Positions 18,805 through 28,095 of a stretch of 48,717 nucleotides of DNA are shown one piece after another. Made by a program: the position numbers and the translations under genes. The notes beneath the pieces are model-generated. The model saw only the letters and a list, made by a program, of their open reading frames with translations, was not told the DNA's origin and ran no database searches. The stretch's first letter is position 1; each line of letters starts with the position of its first letter. The DNA lies in the NCBI GenBank assembly GCA_947175335.1, contig CAMWMF010000014.1, positions 1 through 48,717 of the forward strand, given 5' to 3'. The DNA comes from an uncultured Clostridia bacterium (lineage in GTDB: Bacteria; Bacillota; Clostridia; Christensenellales; Pumilibacteraceae).

Positions 18805-18862
18805 GAATGCAGAATTATAAAAGAGGTTGAGACTCCTCGTTGCACTCGGAGTGACAAAAAAT
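18800..18862. repeat. AATTAAGAATGCAGAATTA repeat joined to a CTCGTTGCACTCGGAGTGACA-like unit
   Basis: A short arm of the AATT repeat family begins at the hydrolase stop codon. It is followed by a GAGACTCCTCGTTGCACTC-type sequence. Variants of both are widespread non-coding repeats in gut bacterial genomes, which is recollection rather than a search. Confidence 0.6.
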
Positions 18863-18881
18863 TATATTCTATAAAAGATAT

Positions 18882-18906
18882 AAAAAGCGCCGAAAGGCGC
18901 TTTTTT
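18882..18906 (+). terminator. intrinsic terminator after the hydrolase gene
   Basis: Perfect 10-bp stem AAAAAGCGCC/GGCGCTTTTT with GAAA tetraloop, followed by T residues. Confidence 0.9.
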
Positions 18907-19008
18907 GCTGTATTACAAATATTTTTCGTGTAGTGTATTGGGGACATACATATGTCAGTAAAGCGGTGATAGACTACGCTCGAAAATAGATGTGGAGGAA
19001 ATAAGATT

Positions 19009-19449
<441 letters not shown>

Positions 19450-19450
19450 A

Positions 19451-20149
19451 TTAATTGTCTTTGGGCTTTTTGAAGAGGTAGTACATAATAAACGGCACGG
19501 GAATGCAGAGCGCGACGATAAAGATTATTGCGGCGGTGGTGGGCATGCCTATTTCGTCGCTTGGCTTTTGCGGCTCTGTGGTTGCGGGTGCGTCGGTCGG
19601 TTGGTCGGGTTCCTTTTCTATTATATTGGGCGGGATATCGTCGGCCTTGACATGCGCGTAGTAAACGTATCCGCGCTTGCCCTCGACGCTGACGTAGTAC
19701 CAATCGGTGCCCGCGTCCTTGATGAGCGCTTCGCCGGTGACCGAGCCGTACAGTCTGCCTTTTGCCGAGCTGCCCAGTACTTCCAATACCTCCGCCGACT
19801 TTTTGGGTGCGGCACGAAGGCGCACCGGCTGTCCGTCGTTGTCGCAGGTAAACGTTGCGGTCAGCTCGTATTTGGTGACAGGGCGATAGTCCACCGCTTG
19901 CACTTTGTCAGCTTTGACGTATCCGTCGAGATCGTCGTACGTTACGCGTATATAGCCGTCGGGCGCCTCGCTGTCGCTTTGCAGCACAAAATATCCTGCG
20001 GGCAGGTTTACAACCTCCTGCATAGCCGAATCGTACAGCATTGTTTGCGACGGCATAAAAAAGAAGGTCAGCGCCGCTATGACGGAATAAAGAACCATAT
20101 ATCTTTGTATAGCATGTGCTGCGTGTAGATAAATGGCATGTTTTGGCAA
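19451..20149 (-). CDS. SH3-domain membrane protein
   Basis: Up to 232 residues. Minus strand; an N-terminal hydrophobic segment (about 18-33) serves as signal or anchor. It is followed by two SH3-like modules (about 48-85 and 92-172; the second has the VRLRAAP...VLEVLGSSAKG pattern of bacterial SH3_3 domains). Then come a Pro/Glu/Thr linker and a C-terminal TM segment (about 205-226) ending in Lys residues. Such proteins bind peptidoglycan or peptides at the cell surface. The start is uncertain: no good ribosome binding site precedes Met1 (20149) or Met18 (20098). It is convergent with the upstream gene and divergent from terL. Confidence 0.8.
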   Translation of the reverse strand: MPKHAIYLHAAHAIQRYMVLYSVIAALTFFFMPSQTMLYDSAMQEVVNLPAGYFVLQSDSEAPDGYIRVTYDDLDGYVKADKVQAVDYRPVTKYELTATFTCDNDGQPVRLRAAPKKSAEVLEVLGSSAKGRLYGSVTGEALIKDAGTDWYYVSVEGKRGYVYYAHVKADDIPPNIIEKEPDQPTDAPATTEPQKPSDEIGMPTTAAIIFIVALCIPVPFIMYYLFKKPKDN

Positions 20150-20153
20150 AAAA

Positions 20154-20286
20154 TAATTTAATTCGGAATTAGGAATTATGAATTCGGAATTGAAGGACTG
20201 CGCTTCGCGCCCTTATTAAAGTAGGAATTTAACTGTTAAGCTATATTATTGATAATTCCAAATTCCGCTTTCCGAATTCCGAATTG
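20154..20286. repeat. MITE-like element copy A (inverted arms with conserved core)
   Basis: The left arm 20154-20191 has AATTCGGAATT units and the right arm 20253-20286 has AATTCCGAATT units, an inverted pair. The core at about 20192-20224 contains GGACTGCGCTTCGCGCCCTT, a small hairpin, shared with copies near 24.07 and 36.82 kb. It occupies the gap before terL. Confidence 0.7.
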
Positions 20287-20302
20287 AAAAGGAAGATGAA
20301 TT

Positions 20303-21724
20303 TTGCGTAAAACAATAGAAAACATTTTGCGTATCGAGCGCGAGCAAAAGCGGCGGTACGACAATAACGCGCTGTCGCGGTACAACGTGGATAAGGTGCA
20401 CAAAAAGCAAATGGAATTCCACCGCTGCGACAAACGCAACCGCTGGGTGTTCGGCGGTAACCGCACGGGCAAAACCGAGTGCGGCGCGGTGGAAACGGTG
20501 TGGCTGGCGCGCGGTATTCATCCGTACAAACAGAACAAGCGCACCGACGGCTGGGTGGTGTCGCTGTCGCGGCGGGTACAGCGCGAGGTGGCTCAAAAAA
20601 AGATTTTGCACTATCTAAACCCCGACTGGATAGCCGATATAGTAATGGAAAGCGGCAAGAGCCAAAACCCGTCGGGCGGTATTATAGACTACATATCGGT
20701 AAAGAACGTGTTCGGCACGATAAGCACTATCGGCTTTAAAACGTGCGAGGCGGGGCGGGACAAATTTGCGGGCGCGTCGCTCGATTACGTTTGGTTTGAC
20801 GAGGAGCCGCCCGAGGATATCTACGACGAATGCGCTATGCGCGTGGTCGATAAAAAAGGGTTGCTGTTCGGCACAATGACGCCGTTGCTAGGCTTGACCT
20901 TCGTGTATAAGCGCATTTACCTGAACAGCCAAAACGACCCCGAGGTGTGGCACATCTTTATGGAGTGGGCGGACAATCCGTACCTCGACGAAAAAGAGGT
21001 TGAGCGTGTGTCCGCCGCAATGACGGACGCCGAGCGGGACGTCAGGCGGTTTGGGCGGTTTGTGGACGCCAAGGGTGCGGTGTACACCGAGTTTGACGAG
21101 CGCGTGCACGTTATACCGTCGACAACGCCCATTCCCGCCGATTGGCAGGACAGGATGTCCATCGACCCCGGGCTTAACAACCCGCTGTCCTGTCACTGGT
21201 ACGCGGTGGACTACGACGGCAACGTGTACGTTGTGGCCGAGCATTTCGAGGCGGGTAAGTCCGTCGACTACCACGCGCGAGAGATTAAAAGGATAAGCGA
21301 ACAAATCGGCTGGCACACCGACCGCGACGGCAGGATAGAGGCGCTTATAGACAGCGCTGCGGGGCAGCATACGCTGAACTCCGACAAGTCGGTAGCCGAG
21401 CTGTTTTGCGACAACGGCATACTTGCCGACACGCGGGTGGACAAGGATTTGTTCAGCGGTATAAACCGCGTAAAGCAGTATTTAATGACGGACGGCAAAC
21501 CGCGCCTATTCATATTCGATAACTGCGTAAATCTTATTCGCGAACTAAAAAGCTACCGCTGGGGAAACGGCGACCGTCCGGTCAAGACCGACGACCATTG
21601 CCTTGACGAGCTTAGGTATTACCTTATGAGCAGGCCTACGCCGCCGAGACGGGAAGAAATCAAGACGGAAATACAGTTGGATAAGGAACGTTTGATTAGG
21701 CGTAGAGGAAGGGGGAAAAAGTGA
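20303..21724 (+). CDS. terL: phage terminase large subunit
   Basis: 473 residues. This is the packaging motor: an ATPase that pumps DNA into the prohead plus a nuclease that cuts concatemers. Walker A is FGGNRTGKTE (50-59), and Walker B plus catalytic Glu is VWFDEE (163-168). The C-terminal RNase H-like nuclease has SIDPG near residue 290, a second acidic site in EALIDSAAG, and a third near DDHCLDELRYY. The start is TTG at 20303 after AAAGGAAG. It is first in a 14-gene co-directional phage cassette. No small terminase gene is visible upstream. Composition resembles the host genes around it. Confidence 0.93.
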   Translation: MRKTIENILRIEREQKRRYDNNALSRYNVDKVHKKQMEFHRCDKRNRWVFGGNRTGKTECGAVETVWLARGIHPYKQNKRTDGWVVSLSRRVQREVAQKKILHYLNPDWIADIVMESGKSQNPSGGIIDYISVKNVFGTISTIGFKTCEAGRDKFAGASLDYVWFDEEPPEDIYDECAMRVVDKKGLLFGTMTPLLGLTFVYKRIYLNSQNDPEVWHIFMEWADNPYLDEKEVERVSAAMTDAERDVRRFGRFVDAKGAVYTEFDERVHVIPSTTPIPADWQDRMSIDPGLNNPLSCHWYAVDYDGNVYVVAEHFEAGKSVDYHAREIKRISEQIGWHTDRDGRIEALIDSAAGQHTLNSDKSVAELFCDNGILADTRVDKDLFSGINRVKQYLMTDGKPRLFIFDNCVNLIRELKSYRWGNGDRPVKTDDHCLDELRYYLMSRPTPPRREEIKTEIQLDKERLIRRRGRGKK

Positions 21725-21993
21725 AAACGCGCGACGAAATATTAGACGCGGTGGTAAAGCGTGCGTGCGGCTACGAGGCTAAGGAGACGGTGGAGGAATA
21801 CGCGGTTGTGGACGGCTCGCTGGAGCTTGTCAAGCGCAAGGTGACAACCAAGGACGTGCCGCCCGACATGACCGCCGCAAAGATGATTATAGACGGCGGG
21901 GACGTGTCCGACCTTACCGACGAGCAGCTGGAAGCCGAGCGCAAGCGTTTAATCAATCAATTATACAACTTAAGTGTTAAAGACGGCGAATAG
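21721..21993 (+). CDS. small phage protein between terminase and portal
   Basis: 90 residues. GTG start at 21721 overlaps the terL stop (GTGA), with GGGGGA upstream. Mostly charged and helical, with no recognised domain. A role in packaging or as head accessory is inferred only from position. Confidence 0.7.
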   Translation: MKTRDEILDAVVKRACGYEAKETVEEYAVVDGSLELVKRKVTTKDVPPDMTAAKMIIDGGDVSDLTDEQLEAERKRLINQLYNLSVKDGE

Positions 21994-22027
21994 CCGTTTT
22001 ATTATTCAAAAAATTATGGAGGGAAGT

Positions 22028-22243
22028 ATGGAAGTAACCGAATGTAATACGCACGTGAGGTGCGAGCTGGGCGCGTGCAAAAACCGCGCGACAAAGGCGA
22101 TCAAGTTTGATCGCGTGGGAATACGCAGTCGCATATACGCTTGCGACAAATGCCTTGACGAGCTGCACGCGGCTATCGGCGCGGTTATCGTGCCCAAGTC
22201 GATAGAAACAGCCAAACGAAGGGATAAGGTGAAAGGTAAATGA
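22028..22243 (+). CDS. small Cys-rich phage protein, zinc-knuckle-like
   Basis: 71 residues from ATG 22028, chosen because GGAGGGA lies just upstream. Four Cys are arranged as C-x4-C (CELGAC) and C-x2-C (CDKC) about 27 residues apart, a plausible zinc-binding treble-clef or knuckle. The stop overlaps the portal start (ATGA). Function unknown; could bind nucleic acid. Confidence 0.65.
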   Translation: MEVTECNTHVRCELGACKNRATKAIKFDRVGIRSRIYACDKCLDELHAAIGAVIVPKSIETAKRRDKVKGK

Positions 22244-24051
22244 AACGCGAATTCCGAGAGGACATTATAGAGGACGTTACGCGCGATTACGAGGGCCGCG
22301 CGGAGGCGAGGCGCCCTTACGAAACGCAGTGGCGGCTCAATCTGAATTTTTACATGGGCAACCAGTATTGCACGGCGTTGCCCACCGGCGACATTGCCGA
22401 CGTCGAGCGCGAGTATTATTGGCAGGAGCGCGAGGTGTTCAACCACATTTCGTCGCTGGTTGAAACCCGCCAAGCCAAGCTGAACACAGTGCGCCCGTCG
22501 CTTACCGTGCGGCCGTTCTCGTCTGACGACGACGATATAAAGACTGCCAAAAGCTCGACCAAAATACTTAACGCCGCGTGCGACAAGCTGGACATGGACG
22601 GGCTGCTCACCGAGGGCACTATGTGGTCGGAAATTTGCGGCACGGCGTTTTACTACGTCGGCTGGAACGAAAAGGGCGGGCTAAAAATGGGCGACGGCGT
22701 ATACGAGGGCGATATAGTTGCCGACGTCGTTTCGCCGTTCGAGATTTATCCCGACAATCTTTTTGCGCAAAACGTGTCCGATTGCCGCTCGATAATCCGC
22801 GCGCGGTCGGTGGACGTGGACGAAATAAAAAGGATATACGGCAAGACCGTCGAGCCCGAGGACAACGATATTATAGCGTTGTCGTCGGTGGCTGTGGGCG
22901 GCGGGCTGACGGCGGACAGCACATTAAACAAGCTGTCCGTGCGCTCCGCAGAGCGCAGCGCCGTTTTGATAGAGCGTTACACCGTGCCGAGCGCGGACAA
23001 GCCCGACGGCGAATACGCGGTGGTCGCAAACGGCGTGTTGCTTCATTACGGCCCGCTGCCGTACTTAAACGGAATAGACGGCAAGCGCACCGTTCCCATA
23101 ATCAAGCAGGTGTCGCTTGTAAACGCGGGCTGCTTTTTCGGCGGGTCTATCGTCGAGCGCACAATACCCGTACAGCGCGCGTACAACGCCGTCAAAAACC
23201 GCAAGCACGAATTTATAAACCGCTTAGCTATGGGCGTTATGGCGGTGGAGGACGGCTCGGTTGATATAGACAACCTCGAACAGGAAGGAATATCCCCGGG
23301 CAAAATTTTGGTGTACCGCAGGGGCGCGACCCCGCCGCGAATGGTGGACGCGGGCTCGGTGCCGAGTAGCTTCGACAACGAGGAGCTGCGGCTTTTATCC
23401 GAGTTCACGCAGGTGAGCGGCGTAAGCGAGGTCATGCGCTCCAACGAGGCGTTGCCCACCAATATGAGCGGCGCGGCGTTACAGCTACTCATCGAGCAGG
23501 ACGACACGCGGCTGTCGCTGTCCGCCGAGTACGTGAGACTGGCGGCGCGGGATATCGCGCGGCACATACTTCGCCTGTACAAGCAGTTCGGTGCAGATTC
23601 GCGGCTGTCGCGCATTGTGGGGCATAACGGCGAGGTCGAGCTGATCAAATGGTCGGCGTCCGACATATCGAGCGACGACGTGGTTTTCGCAACCGACAAC
23701 GAGCTTTTGTCCACGCCCGCAATGCGGCAAAACATGATGTTCGAGCTGTATAAAATGGGCTTGCTGGCGGGCGAGGACGGCAAGATGTCGGAGTCCGCCA
23801 AGCACAGGTTTTTGGACGCGCTCGGCTACGGCGGTTGGGACAGCGCGCTCGATATGACGGGCACGCACGTATCTCGCGCCGAAAAGGAAAACGAAAGCGG
23901 CAAGTACGAGATAAACGAGTTTGACGACCACAAGCTGCACTGCGACGTACACATAAAGTATTTGCTGACCGAGTGCGACGGCGGAAAGAAAGCGGATAAA
24001 CTTAAAGAACATATAAAAGAGCATCAAATGATGCTCAATTCAGAATTATGA
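22240..24051 (+). CDS. phage portal protein (P22-like)
   Basis: 603 residues. The portal is the dodecameric ring at one head vertex through which DNA enters and leaves. The N-terminal region (VFNHISSLVETRQAKL, then TVRPFSSDDDD) and the following TKILNAACDKL...LTEGTMWSEICGTAFYYVGW stretch match the pattern of P22-type portals in podovirus-like phages. ATG at 22240 overlaps the preceding stop. The last residues (LNSEL) and stop are encoded by an AATTCAGAATTATGA-type repeat, so the natural C-terminus may have been trimmed. Confidence 0.85.
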   Translation: MKREFREDIIEDVTRDYEGRAEARRPYETQWRLNLNFYMGNQYCTALPTGDIADVEREYYWQEREVFNHISSLVETRQAKLNTVRPSLTVRPFSSDDDDIKTAKSSTKILNAACDKLDMDGLLTEGTMWSEICGTAFYYVGWNEKGGLKMGDGVYEGDIVADVVSPFEIYPDNLFAQNVSDCRSIIRARSVDVDEIKRIYGKTVEPEDNDIIALSSVAVGGGLTADSTLNKLSVRSAERSAVLIERYTVPSADKPDGEYAVVANGVLLHYGPLPYLNGIDGKRTVPIIKQVSLVNAGCFFGGSIVERTIPVQRAYNAVKNRKHEFINRLAMGVMAVEDGSVDIDNLEQEGISPGKILVYRRGATPPRMVDAGSVPSSFDNEELRLLSEFTQVSGVSEVMRSNEALPTNMSGAALQLLIEQDDTRLSLSAEYVRLAARDIARHILRLYKQFGADSRLSRIVGHNGEVELIKWSASDISSDDVVFATDNELLSTPAMRQNMMFELYKMGLLAGEDGKMSESAKHRFLDALGYGGWDSALDMTGTHVSRAEKENESGKYEINEFDDHKLHCDVHIKYLLTECDGGKKADKLKEHIKEHQMMLNSEL

Positions 24052-24150
24052 ATTATGAATTCGGAATTGCGGACTGCGCTAACGCGCCCTTATTAGAGTA
24101 TTAAAAATTTTTACAATAATTCCGAATTCCGAATTCCGCATTCCGAATTA
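24036..24150. repeat. MITE-like element copy B inside the phage cassette
   Basis: The left arm is 24036-24069 and the right arm 24117-24150 (inverted AATTCGGAATT/AATTCCGAATT units). The core GGACTGCGCTAACGCGCCCT then TATTAGAGTA lies at 24071-24100. It is the same design as copy A. It lies between portal and scaffold genes and encodes the portal stop codon. Confidence 0.75.
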
Positions 24151-24167
24151 ATCGAAAGGAGAATTCT

Positions 24168-24719
24168 ATGATAAATCAAATTGCGGAGCAAGCCGAAAAG
24201 ACGGCTTCCAAAATAGGCAAGTTCAACACGGCGGACGATTTGCTATCCGCTTACAACGCGCTGGAAAGCGAGTTCACAAAGCGCTGTCAACTTATCAAAC
24301 AGTTACAAGCAGAGCTGGACTCACTCCGCGCGCAAGCGCAAGAGCAATCGGACGAGCAAACGGCGGACGAGGGGCGAGAAAACGCAGAACAGCAAGCGCA
24401 ACAACCCGATAATGCTCAGCCCGTACACGAGGCTGAAAAGGGCGATACATGCGCTGCTGCGGTTATTGCCGCGCCTACGCCCGTCATAACGGCAGACGAC
24501 GTGTTGAATGAAATATTGCAAAATGCGTGCGACTACGCGGAAGCGCTCAGCGCAATTCCCGAGGTTATGAGCGCGTGTATTGCAAGCTATAAACAGCGGC
24601 TTATACGGCCGCAGCCCGCGTCGGCGCCGAGCGGCTGTGCGGTGATAGTGCCGTCCAAAAGACCGACAACACTACAAGAAGCTAAGCGCTTAGCCGACGC
24701 ATTACTTTCGGGTAACTAA
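24168..24719 (+). CDS. scaffold-like phage protein
   Basis: 183 residues. An N-terminal coiled coil (about 15-65, Gln/Glu-rich) is followed by a Gln/Asn/Glu-rich low-complexity middle and a C-terminal basic, Pro-containing tail. Location directly before the capsid gene plus this composition fit an internal scaffolding protein that guides prohead assembly; no sequence motif proves it. AAAGGAG precedes the ATG at 24168. Confidence 0.65.
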   Translation: MINQIAEQAEKTASKIGKFNTADDLLSAYNALESEFTKRCQLIKQLQAELDSLRAQAQEQSDEQTADEGRENAEQQAQQPDNAQPVHEAEKGDTCAAAVIAAPTPVITADDVLNEILQNACDYAEALSAIPEVMSACIASYKQRLIRPQPASAPSGCAVIVPSKRPTTLQEAKRLADALLSGN

Positions 24720-24739
24720 AAAAGAATAAGGAGAAAATT

Positions 24740-25897
24740 ATGGTAACATTACAAAACGCGGAAAACGCGTTAAAGACAGTCTATCTCGGCACGATGACCG
24801 ATTTGCTCAATACGAGGGTCAATCCGTTGTTGTCCAAGATAGAACAGACCACCGCCGACGTGTGGGGTAAGGAAATACGCACCGCGGCGCGCTTCGGTAT
24901 AAACGGCGGCGTGGGTGCCGGCGACGAGGACGGGGATCTTCCGGCGGCGTACGGCAACAACTATTTGCAGTTTGTCACCACACTCAAAAACCTTTACGGT
25001 CAGATTGAGATATCGGACAAAGCGATACGCGCGTCCAAGGACGGCAGCGGCGCGTTTACCGATCTACTCAACGCCGAGCTCGAAGGGCTGCTTACCGCGT
25101 CCAAGTTCAACCTCGGTCGTATGCTGTACGGCGACGGCAGCGGCCTGCTTGCAACCTTCTCCGTCAAGACGGAAGGCAGCAGCACCACTACGACATGCGA
25201 CACGGTGCGCAATCTTATAGAGGGCTTGGTGGTGGACGTGTATTCTTCCGCCGGCAGCAAAAAAGGTACGGCGCGCATAAAGTACGTAGACCGCGCTAAT
25301 AAGAAGGTGACCTTGGACGGCAGTATAACTATCGCCGACGGCGACAAAATGTACGTGCAGGGCTCCAAGGACAAGGAGATAACCGGCATAGGCGCGTTGT
25401 TTAACGGCGACAGTATTTACGGCGTGCAAAAGAGCGCTCATCCTTTCCTCAACCCGTACAGCAAAAACGTGGGCGGCGCGATTGACGAAATAGTCATTCA
25501 GGAAGCTATCGACGCGCTGGAAAACGAGGCCGGTTCTACCGTCGACTTTATAGCGTGCTCGCAGGACGCAAAGTATTCGTACATCGACTATATGTCGTCA
25601 TATAAGCGCAATATCGACGTGATGGAGCTTGACGGCGGATTCAAGACCTTGTCGTATAACGGCATACCGTTTGTGTACGACAGGTTTGTGCCCGAGGGCA
25701 GCATGTACCTACTCAACTCCAAGGCGTTTAAGCTGCACCAGCTTTGCGACTGGCGCTTCCTCGAAACGGAAAACGGCAAGATACTTCGCCAAAACCAAGG
25801 CAAGCCGACCTACACTGCGACGCTTGTCAAATACTGCGATCTCATTTGCCAAAAGCCCAACGGTCAGGCTGTGCTCAAAGGTATTACGCGCAGTTGA
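24740..25897 (+). CDS. major capsid protein
   Basis: 385 residues, usual size for an HK97-fold coat protein. It has an N-terminal helix, a central segment (NNYLQFVTTLKNLYGQIEIS, then DKAIRASKDG) like the spine region, a Gly-rich MLYGDGSG stretch and an insertion-like beta region near 180-210. Position after the scaffold-like gene and before connector-like genes is the standard order. AAGGAG precedes the ATG. The stop overlaps the next TTG start. Confidence 0.82.
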   Translation: MVTLQNAENALKTVYLGTMTDLLNTRVNPLLSKIEQTTADVWGKEIRTAARFGINGGVGAGDEDGDLPAAYGNNYLQFVTTLKNLYGQIEISDKAIRASKDGSGAFTDLLNAELEGLLTASKFNLGRMLYGDGSGLLATFSVKTEGSSTTTTCDTVRNLIEGLVVDVYSSAGSKKGTARIKYVDRANKKVTLDGSITIADGDKMYVQGSKDKEITGIGALFNGDSIYGVQKSAHPFLNPYSKNVGGAIDEIVIQEAIDALENEAGSTVDFIACSQDAKYSYIDYMSSYKRNIDVMELDGGFKTLSYNGIPFVYDRFVPEGSMYLLNSKAFKLHQLCDWRFLETENGKILRQNQGKPTYTATLVKYCDLICQKPNGQAVLKGITRS

Positions 25898-26199
25898 TAG
25901 GACGGGTCATAGACGACGACTTGTTTGGGGTGTGCCGCAGGCTGAAAAGCATAGACGACGGGTATTTCGTGTTCCTAAACTACAAGACCGGAAAGTTTGA
26001 GGTGCATAACAAAAAAGACACCCCGACGCTGTGCTTGGTTTTGCCGTACGACCGCTTGGACGAGCGTACCGTGCGGACTGTGCTGTACACGCGCGCCGAG
26101 CGTGCGCGCGAGATAGTGGAGCGCATGGAACGCGAAAACGCGCGGCTGGAAGCGGAAAGCCGCAAGGCGGCCATTGACAAGGCGTTGTCGGCAATTTAA
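25894..26199 (+). CDS. small phage protein after the capsid gene
   Basis: 101 residues from the TTG at 25894, which overlaps the capsid stop (TTGA); AAAGG lies upstream. The same frame is open further upstream inside the capsid gene, but that part reads as a shadow. The N-terminal half is beta-rich, the C-terminal half a charged helix (ERAREIVERMERENARLEAE). Possibly a head decoration or completion protein by position. Confidence 0.65.
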   Translation: MIGRVIDDDLFGVCRRLKSIDDGYFVFLNYKTGKFEVHNKKDTPTLCLVLPYDRLDERTVRTVLYTRAERAREIVERMERENARLEAESRKAAIDKALSAI

Positions 26200-26263
26200 G
26201 TGTGTAAGGCGGGTGGCGCATATCGGCGCCATCCGCCGTGCCACTTATAAATGGGAGGATAAT

Positions 26264-26659
26264 ATGGACGGATATCAATTGGCTATGAGCGCCGCGGTAA
26301 TGGTGCAGGACAAGCTGCTTATTGACGCGGTGACGGACGAGCTTGACGCGCAAGACCCAAACGTGCAAAAGCTGCAAAGCGCGGTTAACAGCTCGGTGGC
26401 GGAAATTGCACGCGATTTTACGTTGGACGAAAAAACGACGGAAGCTGCCGATCACGGAAGCGTATGGGAGGCTTACGATGAGCTTGCTATGCCGAATTGC
26501 GTAGGCATGGATATGCTTGCCAATCTTGTGGCGCGCAACTACTGCATTTTGTGCGGGCGGCTTGACGAGGCGGATATTTTCGGGGAAAGGTACGAAAGCG
26601 CCGCCGAAGCGTTGCGGTTGAAGCGTAGGGCTAAATTGCCGCGGCGCGCATTCATATAG
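26264..26659 (+). CDS. possible head-tail connector protein
   Basis: 131 residues from ATG 26264, preceded by GGGAGGATAAT, which is why the longer upstream frame is not used. It is largely helical, with an N-terminal helix bundle resembling small connector/adaptor proteins that sit under the portal. The call is by position and size only. Confidence 0.6.
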   Translation: MDGYQLAMSAAVMVQDKLLIDAVTDELDAQDPNVQKLQSAVNSSVAEIARDFTLDEKTTEAADHGSVWEAYDELAMPNCVGMDMLANLVARNYCILCGRLDEADIFGERYESAAEALRLKRRAKLPRRAFI

Positions 26660-26672
26660 GACGAGGTGGATA

Positions 26673-28085
26673 GTGAAACTTAAATTGCCGCGCATAAAGC
26701 GGTACAAAAAGCAAATGACGAGATACACGTCCGCCGACTTTAAGCACGACAGCAGCTTACTTCCGTTTTCGACAGCAAAAACATTTTTCAACCTCGATTT
26801 TTCGTCGGGGGTGTTGCGCAAGGGATACGGAGTACGGCAGCATGAGTGCGTGCCCAAGCTTGCGCAGCGGTACTGGATATACAGGCTGTATTCGGAGGAG
26901 CATAACGCCTACGCCGACCAGTACATTTACCAGTATTCCAACGGCTTGCTCGCGTGGTTCGACGCGTTTAAGCACAAGGAAATCTACGTTTCGGGTCTGC
27001 CGTTTGCCCCGCTCGACATAATCAACTACCGCGTAAATTCCAAGGACGTTTTGCTACTGTCGTGCGAGGGGCGCAAGCTTATCACTTGGGACGGTACCGC
27101 GCTTACCGAATACGACAACAGCCCGGGCATATCGTCTATGGCTGTGCATTACGAGCGCTTGTTTGTTACCAGTCGCGACGAAAGAACCAAGGTTTACTTT
27201 TCCAAAAACCTCGACCCCACGCAGTGGGATATAAGCGAGGACGGCGGCGGGTTTATAGAGCTTTTGGACGAGCGCGGGTATCTTAACAAGGTCGTGTCGT
27301 TTGGCAACTATTTGTACATATTCCGCGACCATGGCATAAGCCGCGTAACGGCGTACGGCGATCAAAGCGAGTTTTCGGTGGTAAACATGTTCGTCACTGC
27401 GGGACGGATATTCCCGTCCAGCATAACCACATGCGGAAATTGCATAATGTTTCTCGCTTCCGACGGGCTGTACATGTTTGACGGCTATAACTGTGTGCGC
27501 ACGCTTACCGATATAACGCCGTCCATACTGCCCGACAACAACTGCGCATGTGCGTACTATGACGGCAAATACTACCTGGCGTGTAAGATGAATTTTGCCG
27601 ACGGCAAGACCGTAGGGTGCGAATCGTCCGCCGCGCACAAAACCAACGCGCTTATAGTGTACGACCCGCAAAGCGGCGAATACTCGATATCGCGCGGGCT
27701 GGACATCAGCTTTATGAACACGTGTTCGTACAACGGCGAGGACTATCTTATGTGCTGTGAAAGCGGCAAGAGCGGCGTTGTTGAGCGCGGCGCTTCGCGG
27801 TTTGGACAATCGCTGCCGTCGTACTGGGAGAGCGGCGTGACCGACATGTCCGCGCCCGATAAGATAAAGTACGTAACAGAAATACTTTTCTGCAACGACG
27901 GCGGAGACGACGATGTTGTTTTGGGCGTGTGCGCCGACGGAGTGTGGTACGGCTTGAACGTTGCAAGCGCCGATGAGTGCGCAGTCAAGCTGAACGTAAG
28001 CGGGCGCAAATTCGCTTTTTCGCTGTCTACTGACGGTGCAAAGGTGAACGCCACTCCGTTGTGCGTCAAGTACAACATGTATTAA
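26673..28085 (+). CDS. beta-propeller-like phage tail/stabilisation protein
   Basis: 470 residues, start GTG at 26673 after GAGGTGG. Repeating beta-rich units carry aromatic-Asp patterns (for example YERLFVTSRDERTKVYFS, then PTQWD; FGNYLYIFRDHGISRVT; LASDGLYMFDGYN; YDGKYYLACK; VYDPQSGEY) consistent with a propeller. P22 gp10-type DNA-stabilisation proteins and similar podovirus tail proteins have this character. It would close or extend the head after packaging. No tape-measure gene follows, in keeping with a short-tailed or tail-less particle. Confidence 0.7.
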   Translation: MKLKLPRIKRYKKQMTRYTSADFKHDSSLLPFSTAKTFFNLDFSSGVLRKGYGVRQHECVPKLAQRYWIYRLYSEEHNAYADQYIYQYSNGLLAWFDAFKHKEIYVSGLPFAPLDIINYRVNSKDVLLLSCEGRKLITWDGTALTEYDNSPGISSMAVHYERLFVTSRDERTKVYFSKNLDPTQWDISEDGGGFIELLDERGYLNKVVSFGNYLYIFRDHGISRVTAYGDQSEFSVVNMFVTAGRIFPSSITTCGNCIMFLASDGLYMFDGYNCVRTLTDITPSILPDNNCACAYYDGKYYLACKMNFADGKTVGCESSAAHKTNALIVYDPQSGEYSISRGLDISFMNTCSYNGEDYLMCCESGKSGVVERGASRFGQSLPSYWESGVTDMSAPDKIKYVTEILFCNDGGDDDVVLGVCADGVWYGLNVASADECAVKLNVSGRKFAFSLSTDGAKVNATPLCVKYNMY

Positions 28086-28095
28086 GGGGGATAGT

